A stretch of DNA of 64,000 nucleotides, from the NCBI RefSeq assembly GCF_963668385.1, contig NZ_OY764327.1, positions 1,364,001 to 1,428,000 of the forward strand. The letters run 5' to 3'. The notes under the pieces are model-generated. The model was not told the origin of the DNA. It was given only the letters and a program-made list of their open reading frames with translations, and ran no database searches. Positions 46,195 through 56,223 of the stretch are shown one piece after another (position 1 is the first letter of the stretch; each line of letters starts with the position of its first letter). A program made the position numbers and the translations under genes. This stretch comes from an uncultured Carboxylicivirga sp. (GTDB lineage: Bacteria > Bacteroidota > Bacteroidia > Bacteroidales > Marinilabiliaceae).

Positions 46195-46237
46195 GCAGGA
46201 GACCTATGCAAAGTTGCAAAATTATTTAGTCTCCTGC
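46195..46237 (-). promoter_or_regulatory. ohrR promoter flanked by 9-bp inverted repeat
   Basis: The complement of 46217-46224 is TAATTTTG followed by C, an exact TAnnTTTG(C) box. It is bracketed by the perfect inverted repeat GCAGGAGAC (46195-46203) and GTCTCCTGC (46229-46237), 25 bp apart. The expected start point (about 46210) lies inside. This could serve autoregulation, though the sequence differs from the ohr repeats. Confidence 0.4.
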
Positions 46238-46292
46238 TTATTTCTTTAAATAATTAGGGGTGAATTTTATTTGTATACTCTTCGGTGGAGGT

Positions 46293-46772
46293 CTAGCTTA
46301 ATATATTCTCGATGTATTTCTCTATTTTTTCGGGCTTGGTTGTCGGGGCAAAACGTTTTATCGGATTACCATTTTTATCAACCAAAAACTTAGTAAAGTT
46401 CCATTTGATTTTATTGCCAAATGTACCTTTTAATTCGCTTTTCAGGTATTTGTAAATTGGGTGGGCGTTGTCGCCGTTAACATCAATTTTTGAGAACATA
46501 GGGAAGGTTACGCCGTAGTTGATCATACATCCTTCTGAAATTGATTTTTCATCGCCTGGTTCTTGATTGGCAAATTGATTACAAGGAAACCCCAGGATTA
46601 TCAATCCTTTATCCTTGTATTTTTTGTACATGCTTTCTAAGCCTTCAAACTGCGGTGTTAATCCGCATTTACTTGCAGTATTTACCACTAACACCGTTTT
46701 CCCTTTAAATTGTTCCATCGAAACTGGTTTGCCTTGCAAACTTTTTGCTTCGAATTGATAAAATTGATTCAT
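46293..46772 (-). CDS. Glutathione peroxidase-type thiol peroxidase
   Basis: A 159-residue GPx-fold protein reducing hydroperoxides, probably with thioredoxin. The peroxidatic Cys is in [11 protein letters not shown] (36-37 region; Cys instead of selenocysteine), the Gln/Asn pair in [12 protein letters not shown], and Trp-Asn in [10 protein letters not shown], completing the catalytic tetrad. It is the third gene of ohr-doxX-gpx, 30 bp after doxX. Confidence 0.94.
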   Translation of the reverse strand: MNQFYQFEAKSLQGKPVSMEQFKGKTVLVVNTASKCGLTPQFEGLESMYKKYKDKGLIILGFPCNQFANQEPGDEKSISEGCMINYGVTFPMFSKIDVNGDNAHPIYKYLKSELKGTFGNKIKWNFTKFLVDKNGNPIKRFAPTTKPEKIEKYIENILS

Positions 46773-46802
46773 ATCTTATTACTTCTTGTTATTGATTAAA
46801 AA

Positions 46803-47246
46803 TTACTCTTTGGTCTTATTAAACATGATACAAAAGACTCCGGTTGACCATAGGGCCCAAATAATTAGTACCGGTTGAAAGAATAAACGTATAAAACGAG
46901 CTCTATCTGTATCTAATCCAAATGCATCTACCTGGTTGATATATTGTGATATGTTGCCTGGAAATATCAAAACATAAAATACGGCAAGAGACAGACCAGC
47001 AAAGGCTTTGTATTTACCTGAAAATATCATTGATAAACCTAAGAGTATTTCAACTACGCCAGAAGCTAAGACTACAAAATCGGTTTCGACAGGGAGCCAG
47101 GTTGGAACCTGTGCTACAAATTCGCTTCGTAACCATGTTAAGTGACCTGTACCTGCGTAAATCATAAATAAACCTAGTATTATTCTAAAAATGGTTTGCC
47201 AGATATTTGTTTTCGTACAGTTTGTGTTGATTAAGTTAGTTTTCAT
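46803..47246 (-). CDS. DoxX family membrane protein
   Basis: A 147-residue protein with four membrane helices and the DoxX layout: GLFMIYAGTGHLTWLR in helix 1 and VVEILLGLSMIF in helix 2. The family often accompanies oxidative-stress enzymes, as here between ohr and gpx (20 bp after ohr). No biochemical activity can be assigned; quinone- or thiol-linked roles have been proposed for relatives. Confidence 0.85.
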   Translation of the reverse strand: MKTNLINTNCTKTNIWQTIFRIILGLFMIYAGTGHLTWLRSEFVAQVPTWLPVETDFVVLASGVVEILLGLSMIFSGKYKAFAGLSLAVFYVLIFPGNISQYINQVDAFGLDTDRARFIRLFFQPVLIIWALWSTGVFCIMFNKTKE

Positions 47247-47265
47247 TTGTTAGTTTTTTAATTGG

Positions 47266-47682
47266 TTATTTTAATTTTAACGAAACTTCAACATTACCTT
47301 TTATCGCTTTTGAGTAGGGGCAAGTTGCATGTGCTTGTTCCAGTAATTTTTGTGCGGTTTCTGAATCGGTCCCTGTAATCTCAGCTTCGATTTGAACTCG
47401 TAAATTAAATCCATCTGCTTCTGAAGACTGTAGCTGTACTGTTACATCAAGTTTTGATTTAATTCTGATTTTTTGTTGAAGCGCTACATAGATCAAGGCG
47501 TTATCGAAACAAGCAGCATAACCAGCTGCAAATAGTTGTTCGGGATTTGTGTAATCATCGTTTGCGCCGCCCATTGCTTTTGGTAATCTTACTTCTAAAT
47601 CTAAAATACCATTATCACTTTTAACGTGTCCGTTTCTTCCACCTGTAACTTGTGCTGTTGTTTGGTAAACTGTTTGCATCAT
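47266..47682 (-). CDS. ohr: Organic hydroperoxide resistance protein Ohr
   Basis: A 138-residue OsmC/Ohr-family peroxidase that reduces organic and fatty-acid hydroperoxides with lipoylated proteins as electron donors. The two active-site cysteines are in AACFDNAL and HATCPYSKA, and the N-terminal GRNGHVKSDNG segment matches Ohr rather than OsmC. It leads the ohr-doxX-gpx unit. Two candidate OhrR sites surround its promoter. The lipoate ligase at 15.4 kb may help supply its reductant system. Confidence 0.95.
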   Translation of the reverse strand: MMQTVYQTTAQVTGGRNGHVKSDNGILDLEVRLPKAMGGANDDYTNPEQLFAAGYAACFDNALIYVALQQKIRIKSKLDVTVQLQSSEADGFNLRVQIEAEITGTDSETAQKLLEQAHATCPYSKAIKGNVEVSLKLK

Positions 47683-47702
47683 TTTTATATTTTAATAATT
47701 AT

Positions 47703-47755
47703 ATATCGTTTGCGACACAAATATAGAAATTAATTAAATATCGCTCACGACACAA
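47703..47755 (-). promoter_or_regulatory. ohr promoter with two candidate OhrR operators
   Basis: Two 18-bp direct repeats, ATATCGTTTGCGACACAA (47703-47720) and ATATCGCTCACGACACAA (47738-47755), agree at 15 of 18 positions, and each contains a TCG-N4-CGA dyad. Between and overlapping them is the -7 box TATATTTG (complement of 47718-47725). One dyad covers the expected start point and the other the upstream promoter half, the layout expected of a repressor. No other copy was noticed in the window. Confidence 0.6.
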
Positions 47756-47997
47756 GCGGGTTTTAACATATTTTAATTGTTCGGTTAGAAGTATTTATTT
47801 CAGAATATGAAGGTTTTGTAAGTGGTAGGATTCAGATATTCAATTGTATATAAACTTATTGGCAAGCTGATAATTTTGTTGGTGGAAAACTAAAGTTTAA
47901 AATGAATAGCATAGTTGGGTTGAACTATACTAAGATTTAGTTCTTGGTGATAGGTTCTAATTCTTTCGAATAATAGGAGGTATGCAAACGGAGATAT

Positions 47998-48032
47998 AAA
48001 AAAAGCATCTGCAAATTATTGCAGATGCTTTT
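47998..48032 (-). terminator. Terminator after the outer-membrane-type protein gene
   Basis: AAAAGCATCTGCAA (48001-48014) pairs perfectly with TTGCAGATGCTTTT (48019-48032) around a 4-base loop. The minus strand continues with T residues (47998-48004), so it ends the leftward gene at 48051. Confidence 0.85.
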
Positions 48033-48050
48033 TAATTGTATAGTGTTAAT

Positions 48051-48743
48051 TTAAAAAGGAATCGATAGTTTAAAACCACAAAAGAATGCTGGATTATTAC
48101 CTGTTTCTTCTGCAATAATATACGAATCAGTTGATGCGTTATTTTCCGATTTATCAATAAAGGAATAAGTGTAACCTCTCATTCCAATACCTAAGTAAAA
48201 ATCAGCTAAAATATTATCAATCCACCAGGATTCGTATTGCCAACCAACCATAAATTGAGTGTCGTTTATATGATAACCTGTATGGTACAAAATACCTTCC
48301 AAGTCGGTTTCAAATTTGTAATTACGTCTTGAGTAACCTAAAGAGCAATAAAAACCTTCCATATCATTTAGCTGAAAAGGATAGAATCTCACTCGTCCTT
48401 CAAAAGCAGGCTTTATAATCGCAACAGCGTTTTCAGAATCATTATAACTGTCGAAAAGTATATCTTCAATACCTTTGCTAGCTTCAAACATCCAATCCTG
48501 ATAACATAAGCCTAGTCCTCCTTCTACGCTTAACCAAGGTTTCAGTTCTCGTTCGTAGTTAAGCATAAAAACTCCTCTGCCAAGTAATGACCAATTCCAC
48601 TTAATTGCATTTCTCAATACTGATTCTTCCTGTATGGTTATCTCTTTAGCGTCTTCTGCATTAAATACAGTTACCCTTGAAGTATTTTGTGCTGATATTG
48701 ATTGCAACATAATAAAAGTGCACAAAATGAATATTATTCTCAT
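48051..48743 (-). CDS. Outer-membrane beta-barrel-type protein, unrecognised
   Basis: A 230-residue exported protein (signal MRIIFILCTFIMLQSISAQ). The body alternates hydrophobic and aromatic residues in about eight amphipathic strands (such as ISVEGGLGLCYQDWMF, RVRFYPFQ, QFMVGWQYE, FFCGFKLSIPF) and ends with the C-terminal aromatic typical of barrels assembled by BAM. I do not recognise a named family. It has its own terminator and a -7 box about 93 bp upstream. Confidence 0.7.
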   Translation of the reverse strand: MRIIFILCTFIMLQSISAQNTSRVTVFNAEDAKEITIQEESVLRNAIKWNWSLLGRGVFMLNYERELKPWLSVEGGLGLCYQDWMFEASKGIEDILFDSYNDSENAVAIIKPAFEGRVRFYPFQLNDMEGFYCSLGYSRRNYKFETDLEGILYHTGYHINDTQFMVGWQYESWWIDNILADFYLGIGMRGYTYSFIDKSENNASTDSYIIAEETGNNPAFFCGFKLSIPF

Positions 48744-48835
48744 AAGACAGTGTAAGATTATTTCTGTTTATTTATACATAAGCGTTATTCTGATTGCGAT
48801 TTGAGAAAAATAAGGTGTTTTTTCAAAAATCACGA

Positions 48836-48843
48836 CAAATATA
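48836..48843 (-). promoter_or_regulatory. Predicted -7 element for the barrel protein gene
   Basis: The complement reads TATATTTG, an exact TAnnTTTG match, 93 bp before the ATG. No clear -33 TTTG is present, so confidence is modest. Confidence 0.35.
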
Positions 48844-48912
48844 TAATATTTATAATGTTACGTTAGATAAAACTTATTATTTTGCGGCTGAATTCAACAT
48901 TAAACAAATCAT

Positions 48913-50466
48913 ATGAAGAAACTTTTATGCCTGACAGCATCTATATTGCTGTATCTTAATTCTTATGCACAAACCTTCAATCTTACGCTAACCAAGCTGG
49001 AGTCTGAAAAGAAACATGCTTCAAGTATTCTTGCATCGTGTCAGAAGAATCAACAGATCTACTCTGTACGTTATATCGACGAAGAAGTTTTAGAATTAAC
49101 GATAAGAAATCTATCAGATCTTAAAATTATAGCACAACGCGTTATTATTGAAGGTAGAAAATCAACAGATCAGAATTTAAGTAATAATTTTATTTTTAAT
49201 GATTTGATCCGGGTTGGTGATAAGATTTATTTAATCACGTCATCGGTAGAAAAAAATTCTAATCAACATGTGTTATTGGCCACCGAAATAGATGAGAAAG
49301 GCAATTTTGTTGACAAATTAAAGCAAATTGAGGCCACTGATATTGAACGAAAATCCAATGTAACAGGTTTTTCTACCGTTGTGTCAGAAGATTCAACAAG
49401 CTTTGTTGTTATTTCCTCTCCACCTTATCATAAGAAGGATATGGAAGTTTTTAATTTCAAACTGTTTGATTCTGAATTAAAAAGCCTTTCTAAAATGCAA
49501 GTAGAATTGCCTCACAGTGATGAAGATTTTCACGGGAGTGAGATTATTTTAACGAAAGATCATCATATTATTATATCTGGCTATTACGAACTTGGTAGAG
49601 GCGAGAAGGAAAAAGATAATGAAGAGGAAAGAATGGAAGTTTACATTCTTGATAATAAAGGTAATCTAAAAGAATTTGAGATATCAATTCCAAAGCTTGA
49701 ACTTACCAATGTAAGCATCGAACTAAGTAAAGATGAAAAATCACTTTATGTCAATGGCTTATTTCGTAATTTGGTTGATGGTGATAAAAAGGAAATTCAT
49801 GGTGTAGCAACTGTTAAAATTGATGTTGCGAGCAAAGAAATAGTTTCTAAAAAAGTATTTGAATTTCCTAAAGAATTAATTGCACGGGTTAAAGATGAGA
49901 AAGTAACTAAGATTAAGAATGACGAAGGTATTTCAAAGGCTAATAGGATTAAAGAATACATTCCGAATGAAGATGGAACAATTTGGGCTTTAATGGAGGA
50001 GAAATATTCTGTAGCAGATAAATATGGAACGATTAACTTTTTTAATTCAATTGTTGCTCTATTGCTTGATGAACAAGGAAATATTTCGAAATGGGTAGTG
50101 ATACCTAAAAAGCAAAAAATGGGTGATTTATCTTATTCAGTTGGATCTTTCTTACCATTAGTGGTTGATAATAATTTGATTTTACTAATGAATGATCAGC
50201 GAGATAATATTGCACCTGAATCAAAGAATATAAAGGACGTCAAACTACTAGGAAACGCTAATAAATCCAATTTGTTTGCAATTAAAATTAATAGAGATGG
50301 TTCTTATTCAAAACAAGTACTTTTTGATAATAAAGAAACCGTGCTTTTAATTGGCAGAAATATAAAAGTGGATGATCACAACTATATTTTTGAACATCGA
50401 GAATATAATGCATTTGGCATACCTAAACTCACAAAAAGCGGTCTTTGTAAAATACATATAGAATAA
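48913..50466 (+). CDS. Exported protein of unknown function
   Basis: A 517-residue protein with a signal peptide (MKKLLCLTASILLYLNSYAQ). The rest is beta-rich with repeated D-x-x-G-x turns (DEKGNFVDK, DNKGNLKEF, DEQGNISKW, NRDGSYSKQ), suggesting a beta-propeller-like repeat, though no catalytic motif is evident. I do not recognise the family. It diverges from the barrel protein gene and is followed by a terminator, so it is probably a monocistronic unit. Confidence 0.6.
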   Translation: MKKLLCLTASILLYLNSYAQTFNLTLTKLESEKKHASSILASCQKNQQIYSVRYIDEEVLELTIRNLSDLKIIAQRVIIEGRKSTDQNLSNNFIFNDLIRVGDKIYLITSSVEKNSNQHVLLATEIDEKGNFVDKLKQIEATDIERKSNVTGFSTVVSEDSTSFVVISSPPYHKKDMEVFNFKLFDSELKSLSKMQVELPHSDEDFHGSEIILTKDHHIIISGYYELGRGEKEKDNEEERMEVYILDNKGNLKEFEISIPKLELTNVSIELSKDEKSLYVNGLFRNLVDGDKKEIHGVATVKIDVASKEIVSKKVFEFPKELIARVKDEKVTKIKNDEGISKANRIKEYIPNEDGTIWALMEEKYSVADKYGTINFFNSIVALLLDEQGNISKWVVIPKKQKMGDLSYSVGSFLPLVVDNNLILLMNDQRDNIAPESKNIKDVKLLGNANKSNLFAIKINRDGSYSKQVLFDNKETVLLIGRNIKVDDHNYIFEHREYNAFGIPKLTKSGLCKIHIE

Positions 50467-50491
50467 AAATTTTAAGAGCTTAATAAATACG

Positions 50492-50528
50492 AAAAATGCA
50501 ATCCAATATCAGATGGGTTGCATTTTTT
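50492..50528 (+). terminator. Terminator after the exported unknown protein
   Basis: AAAAATGCAA (50492-50501) pairs with TTGCATTTTT (50518-50527), ending in a T run, 26 bp after the stop codon. Confidence 0.75.
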
Positions 50529-50639
50529 GTTTGTTGATATTAAAGGTTCTATAAGTGATCTATTAGTCTAGCATATTATTTTATTCTAAGATTTGTTTTT
50601 ATTTTGATAAATTACAAAAAATTTAAACACACTATCAGA

Positions 50640-53600
50640 ATGTTCAAACGATCCTTACTGGGTTTTATAATCATCTCAATGATGATTTTAACCACTTACT
50701 CATGTCAATCGAAGAAGGACCAAAGTGCTACTAAAGAAGTAGTTTATAACGAAAAAGTCAGTGCCTTTACTTCTGGAATTATCTCCAACGAAGGTGTTAT
50801 CCAGGTTCAGTTTTCTTCAAAAATTCCGGGTATAGAAGCCGGACAAGAAGCTGATTCAAAACTAATCAGTTTTAAGCCTTCTATTAAAGGAAAAGCAGAA
50901 TGGCTCGATGCCTACACCTTGCAATTTGTTCCAAGCGATCGATTGCCCTCCGGAGCAGAATATAATGTAACGGTTAATATTCAAAAGCTATTCGAAGACG
51001 AGAATGATGCTTTTGAGTTTAGTTTTGCTACCATCAAACAGAATTATCGATTTGTATCAACCGGTATTGAGCCTGTTAGTGCCAATAAGCTCGAAGAAAA
51101 TACCTATAAAGGTAAAATTACATTGGCCGATAATGCCGATAATAATGAAATAGAAAAGATGCTTCATGCATCGCAGGATGGTAAAGAGTTAGATATTGAA
51201 TGGACACATATTACCAGTGAAAAGTCGCACCAGTTTGTTGTGAGTAACGTAATGCGAAAAAAGCAAGCTGGTTTGTTAGTGCTTCAACTCAATGGAGCGT
51301 CTATAGGAGTTGATAAAACATCGAAAGAAGAAATAGATATTCCTTCGCTCAATGATTTTAAAGTGTTATCAACCAAAGTGATGATGACACCCGAACAGCA
51401 TATTGTGGTTACTTTTTCCGATCCATTGGATAGTAAGCAAAATATGAGTGGAATGGTAAGTTTGGGCAATGTGTCGGATTTGAAATATGAAATCGATAAT
51501 AACCGATTAAATGTGTATCCGCCTTATCGATTATCGGGTAAAAAAGAAGTAATTGTTCATACGGGTATCAAAAATAGTTTATCGTACCCGCTTAATGAAG
51601 AATCGAGATACGAATTGCTTTTTGAAACCCCAAAACCAGCAATCAGCTTAATTGGTAAAGGAAATATCTTACCAAATTCCGATGGTTTAATTTTTCCGTT
51701 TAAGGCCGTTAGCCTAAAAGCGGTTGAAGTTCGAATAATTAAGATATTTGAATCAAATGTAGCTCATTTTCTTCAGGTTAATGATTTGAATGGAAGCAAC
51801 CAACTTCGCAGGGCTGGGCGTTTGGTTATGAAAAAGACCATCCGTTTAGATAAAGATCGATCCTTAAATCTTGCCGAGTGGAATGTATTTTCTCTTAACC
51901 TTACCGATTTAATTCAAACCGAACCGGGTGCGATTTATCGTATTGAGCTTAAAATGAGAAAAAAATTCAGCTTTTATCCATGTAGTGATGACGAAAGTAA
52001 CCAAGAGGCTCAAGTGATTGAAGAAGATGATAAAATAACAGATGCCGATAAAGCTTATTGGGATCGTCCGGAGAGTTACTACAATTCGTATTGGGATGGA
52101 TATGAAGGTTACAATTATAACTGGCGCGATCGTGATGATCCTTGTACCGAATCGTATTATAGCAACAAGATTGTTGCCAAAAATATTCTGGCATCCAATA
52201 TTGGTGTGATTGCCAAAAAAGGAAACAGTAAAGAAATTGTGGTAGCTGTTACCGATTTAAGAACGGTTGAACCCATTGCCAATGCCGATGTTGAGATTCT
52301 TAATTACCAAAGTCAGGTAATGGGAACTGTTAAGTCTGACGCCAATGGTTTAGCACGTATCCCTATCGAGGGGCAACCTTTCATAGTCGTTGTTAAAAGT
52401 AATGATCAACGAGGTTATCTTAAACTGATTGAAGGAAATTCCTTATCGTATAGTCGTTTTGATATTAATGGACAGCATGTTCAAAAAGGATTGAAAGGAT
52501 TTATTTACGGTGAGAGAGGTGTATGGCGTCCGGGTGATACTTTGTTTGTGTCTTTTATCATACAAAATAAAGGAGAAGCATTACCAGCTGATCATCCAAT
52601 TGTTTTTGAACTACTAAATCCTCATGGACAAATTATTAATAAGCAGGTAAACTCTCTTCAAAATAAAAGTCTTTTCTCATTTAAAGCTGCCACGGCTGAT
52701 GATGCTCCAACTGGATACTGGACCGCACGAGTGAAGGTAGGAGGAAGCACTTTTGAGCAAGGCATGAGGGTAGAAACAGTTAAGCCTAACCGTTTAAAAA
52801 TTAAGCTTGACTTTGGTAAAAAACAGTTGAGTCCTGGAGAAGCCATGAATTCCGAAATGGAAGTGTTGTGGTTGCACGGAGCGGTTGCTCGAAATTTAAA
52901 AGCTGATGTTTCGGTTACTTTAAATCAATCGCGTACTCAGTTTGATACGTATCGCGATTATGTTTTTGATGATCCGGCCCGAACATTCGACTCAGAAGAA
53001 TATACTGTTTTTGATGGCAAACTCGACGCTGATGGAAAAGCTAATATTAATGCAACTATCGATGTTGAAGATGCTGCTCCGGGTATGTTAAAAGCATCAT
53101 TTATGACCCGGGTATTTGAGAAAAGTGGTGATTTTAGTGTGGATCGTTTTACGGTTCCTTATGCTCCATATCCGGTTTTTGTGGGTATCAAAACTCCCAA
53201 AGGAGATAAGCGTAATATGCTTTTAACCGATACGGCTCATGTAATAAATGTGGCAACATTAGATGCCAATGGAAAACCTGTTAGTGTTAAAGATTTATCG
53301 TACTATGTATATAAAGTGAGTTGGCGTTGGTGGTGGGAGTCTTCACAAGATAATTTATCGAAATACGTTGGTACCCGTCATCAAAATATCATTACAAGCG
53401 GCAAAGTTAGTACCGTAAACGGAGAGGGGCAATTCTCATTCCGTATTAACTATCCCGATTGGGGACGTTACCTTATTCGTGTTGTTGATAATACCAATGG
53501 CCATGCTACTGGTAAAACAGTTTATGTTGATTGGCCTGGATGGGCTGGAAAACGTCAGGATAAAGATGCATCATCGGCTTCAATGCTAAGTTTTTCATCC

Positions 53601-56195
53601 GACAAAGAAAAATACAATGTTGGTGAAAAAGCAACGATAACTTTCCCATCGTCTGCAGCAGGAAGAGCTTTGGTTTGCATCGAAAACGGAAACTCTGTCA
53701 TGAATAGCTGGTGGGTTACTCCTCAAGACGGAAGTACCTCGTTTAGTTTTGATGTTACCGAAGATATGACACCAAATGCTTATGTGTCGGTTACTCTTGT
53801 TCAGCCTCATGCTCAAACCATCAATAATTTACCAATTCGCTTATACGGAGTAATTCCGTTAATGGCTGAAGATCCAAAAACGCATCTTACTCCGGTTATA
53901 ACAATGCCTGATGAGTTGCGACCAGAGCAAGAGGTAAGCATTAAAGTTAGTGAGAAGAATGGTCAGGCAATGAGCTATACGCTTGCCATGGTAGAAGATG
54001 GATTGTTGGATCTGACACGCTTTAAAACACCTCGTCCATGGAATTATTTCTTTGCAAAAGAAGCCTTGGGAGTAAAATCGTGGGATATTTACGATCAGGT
54101 TATTGGAGCTTACGGTGGTAAAATAGAGCAAATGTTTAGTTTGGGTGGTGATGGTGATATGGCTGCTAAAAAAGGCGGAAACAAAGCCAATCGTTTCAAA
54201 CCTGTTGTTAAATTCTTTGGTCCATACTCATTAAAACCTGGTAAAACAGATGAGTTGACTTTTACTATGCCTCGTTATATTGGCTCGGTGCGTACTATGG
54301 TAATTGCATCATCAGACAATGCTTATGGTAATGCTGAGAAAACAACTCCGGTTAAAAATCCATTGATGGTATTGGCAACTCTTCCACGGGTGTTAGGTCC
54401 TGATGAAGAAGTGGAATTACCGGTGACTGTTTTTGCCATGAAAGACAATATCAAAAATGTAAAAGTTAAGGTAGAGTCAAATGAGTTGTTGACAGTGATG
54501 GGAGAGAACACTCAAACCATCAACTTTACACAAACTGGTGAGGAAGTGGTTGTTTTTAAAGTGAAGGTAAAACCAACTATGGGAGTAGGTAAGGTTCAAG
54601 TAATGGCTTCGGCAAGTGGGGAAGAAGCGGTTGATGCAATTGAAATAGAAGTGCGCAATCCAAACCCAAGAATTACCACTGTTTCAAAAATTCAAATTGA
54701 GCAAGGACAAACTGCAAAACTGGATTATACATTACCAGGTTTGGAAGGAACAAATAATGCAACTTTAGAGATATCTTCGATTCCTCCAATTGATTTTGGC
54801 CGACGCTTAAAATACTTGATTTCTTACCCACACGGATGTGTTGAACAAACAACTTCGGGTGCATTCCCTCAATTATTTTTAAGCGATTTAATTGATAATG
54901 GAGATCAAATGGCTGAAGCAACTGCCAGAAATATACGCGCCGGCATTAATCGTTTAGCTGGATTTGTGCGTCCTGATGGAGGTTTAAGTTACTGGCCAGG
55001 TAGTTCTTCATCTTGCGATTGGGGAAGTACTTATGCCGGCCATTTCTTACTTGAGGCTGAATTGAAAGGTTATCAATTGCCTGTTGGATTTAAAAACAAA
55101 TGGATTAAATACCAGCGTACGCAAGCTCGTCAATGCAGCCCTGATAAAAGTTACCGAGGACGTGATATTGCTCAAGCATATCGTTTATATACATTGGCTT
55201 TAGCTGGCGAACCCGAATTGAGTGCCATGAACCGCATGCGCAATCAAAGTTATTTGAGTTTGCAAGCGCGTTGGAGATTAGCAGCAGCTTATGCTTTAGC
55301 AGGCCATAAAAATGTTGCCAATGAGTTGGTGAATAATGCCTCGATGGATGATTTTACCGAATACGATCGTTATTACAGCTATGGATCAAATGAGCGCGAT
55401 TTAGCGATGGTTATCGAAACACTGGTATTATTGAATCGCCGGTCTGATGCTGCTGATTTGGTAATGAAATTGTCGAAGGCATTATCGAGCCAACAATGGA
55501 TGAGTACCCAAACTACTGCATATTCTCTATTGGCAATTAGTAAATATGCTGGATTATCAGGTGTTAGTAAAGGGATGAATTTCGAATGGAATGCCCAAAA
55601 TCAGGAAGGTGCGAAAGTTGAGTCTCAATTATCTGTTTATCAAACCAAATTAAATACAGAAAAGAAAAGCGGATCAATTAATATCAGGAATAAGTCGCAA
55701 GGCATTTTATTTGGTCGTGTGATAATGGATGGGATACCTGCCGCAGGAGATAGCACAGCATTGTCGTCAAACCTGCAACTTAGTGTGGTTTATAAAGATC
55801 TTTCGGGCAACATTATTGATGTAAAACGTTTGAGTCAAGGCACTGATTTTGTTGCTGAAGTAACGGTTAAAAATCCGGGAACAAAAGGCAATTTAGAGAA
55901 TTTAGCTTTAACACAGATTTTTCCTTCAGGATGGGAAATAAGAAATACCCGCATGGAAGATATTAAGAATGCTCATGAAGTTGATATTCCTGATTACAGA
56001 GATTATCGCGACGATAGGGTATATTCCTATTTTGACCTGCAAAAAGGATATTCTAAGAAATTTGTAATAATTTTAAATGCTGGATACACTGGTAGATACT
56101 ATTTGCCGGCTGTTAGTTGCGAGGCAATGTACGATAATACAGTAGCTGCGCGCAAACCTGGTAAATGGGTTGAAGTGGTGGCTAGTGGAGAATAA
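50640..56195 (+). CDS. Alpha-2-macroglobulin family lipoprotein
   Basis: A giant (1851-residue) bacterial alpha-2-macroglobulin. The ATG at 50640 gives a proper lipoprotein signal (MFKRSLLGF to TYSC-QSKK); an upstream TTG at 50604 adds 12 residues ahead of it. Features in order are MG-type beta-sandwich domains, a Tyr/Trp/Asp-rich insert near 470-500, GERGVWRPGDT near 625, a bait region, and the thioester GCVEQ (Cys1400) with the alpha/alpha toroid after it (about 1390-1680). It should trap attacking proteases covalently in the periplasm. In many bacteria the gene precedes pbpC (PBP1C); here no pbpC follows. Confidence 0.93.
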   Translation: MFKRSLLGFIIISMMILTTYSCQSKKDQSATKEVVYNEKVSAFTSGIISNEGVIQVQFSSKIPGIEAGQEADSKLISFKPSIKGKAEWLDAYTLQFVPSDRLPSGAEYNVTVNIQKLFEDENDAFEFSFATIKQNYRFVSTGIEPVSANKLEENTYKGKITLADNADNNEIEKMLHASQDGKELDIEWTHITSEKSHQFVVSNVMRKKQAGLLVLQLNGASIGVDKTSKEEIDIPSLNDFKVLSTKVMMTPEQHIVVTFSDPLDSKQNMSGMVSLGNVSDLKYEIDNNRLNVYPPYRLSGKKEVIVHTGIKNSLSYPLNEESRYELLFETPKPAISLIGKGNILPNSDGLIFPFKAVSLKAVEVRIIKIFESNVAHFLQVNDLNGSNQLRRAGRLVMKKTIRLDKDRSLNLAEWNVFSLNLTDLIQTEPGAIYRIELKMRKKFSFYPCSDDESNQEAQVIEEDDKITDADKAYWDRPESYYNSYWDGYEGYNYNWRDRDDPCTESYYSNKIVAKNILASNIGVIAKKGNSKEIVVAVTDLRTVEPIANADVEILNYQSQVMGTVKSDANGLARIPIEGQPFIVVVKSNDQRGYLKLIEGNSLSYSRFDINGQHVQKGLKGFIYGERGVWRPGDTLFVSFIIQNKGEALPADHPIVFELLNPHGQIINKQVNSLQNKSLFSFKAATADDAPTGYWTARVKVGGSTFEQGMRVETVKPNRLKIKLDFGKKQLSPGEAMNSEMEVLWLHGAVARNLKADVSVTLNQSRTQFDTYRDYVFDDPARTFDSEEYTVFDGKLDADGKANINATIDVEDAAPGMLKASFMTRVFEKSGDFSVDRFTVPYAPYPVFVGIKTPKGDKRNMLLTDTAHVINVATLDANGKPVSVKDLSYYVYKVSWRWWWESSQDNLSKYVGTRHQNIITSGKVSTVNGEGQFSFRINYPDWGRYLIRVVDNTNGHATGKTVYVDWPGWAGKRQDKDASSASMLSFSSDKEKYNVGEKATITFPSSAAGRALVCIENGNSVMNSWWVTPQDGSTSFSFDVTEDMTPNAYVSVTLVQPHAQTINNLPIRLYGVIPLMAEDPKTHLTPVITMPDELRPEQEVSIKVSEKNGQAMSYTLAMVEDGLLDLTRFKTPRPWNYFFAKEALGVKSWDIYDQVIGAYGGKIEQMFSLGGDGDMAAKKGGNKANRFKPVVKFFGPYSLKPGKTDELTFTMPRYIGSVRTMVIASSDNAYGNAEKTTPVKNPLMVLATLPRVLGPDEEVELPVTVFAMKDNIKNVKVKVESNELLTVMGENTQTINFTQTGEEVVVFKVKVKPTMGVGKVQVMASASGEEAVDAIEIEVRNPNPRITTVSKIQIEQGQTAKLDYTLPGLEGTNNATLEISSIPPIDFGRRLKYLISYPHGCVEQTTSGAFPQLFLSDLIDNGDQMAEATARNIRAGINRLAGFVRPDGGLSYWPGSSSSCDWGSTYAGHFLLEAELKGYQLPVGFKNKWIKYQRTQARQCSPDKSYRGRDIAQAYRLYTLALAGEPELSAMNRMRNQSYLSLQARWRLAAAYALAGHKNVANELVNNASMDDFTEYDRYYSYGSNERDLAMVIETLVLLNRRSDAADLVMKLSKALSSQQWMSTQTTAYSLLAISKYAGLSGVSKGMNFEWNAQNQEGAKVESQLSVYQTKLNTEKKSGSINIRNKSQGILFGRVIMDGIPAAGDSTALSSNLQLSVVYKDLSGNIIDVKRLSQGTDFVAEVTVKNPGTKGNLENLALTQIFPSGWEIRNTRMEDIKNAHEVDIPDYRDYRDDRVYSYFDLQKGYSKKFVIILNAGYTGRYYLPAVSCEAMYDNTVAARKPGKWVEVVASGE

Positions 56196-56223
56196 AGAAT
56201 ATATCAACCAAATTTAACCAAAA

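Larger units (their letters stand above)
47683..48050. other. Intergenic region upstream of ohr
   Basis: This 368-bp gap between two leftward genes contains the ohr promoter and operator repeats at its left end and the terminator of the upstream gene at its right end. I see no gene or further structure in the approximately 240 bp between (47756-47997). Confidence 0.5.
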
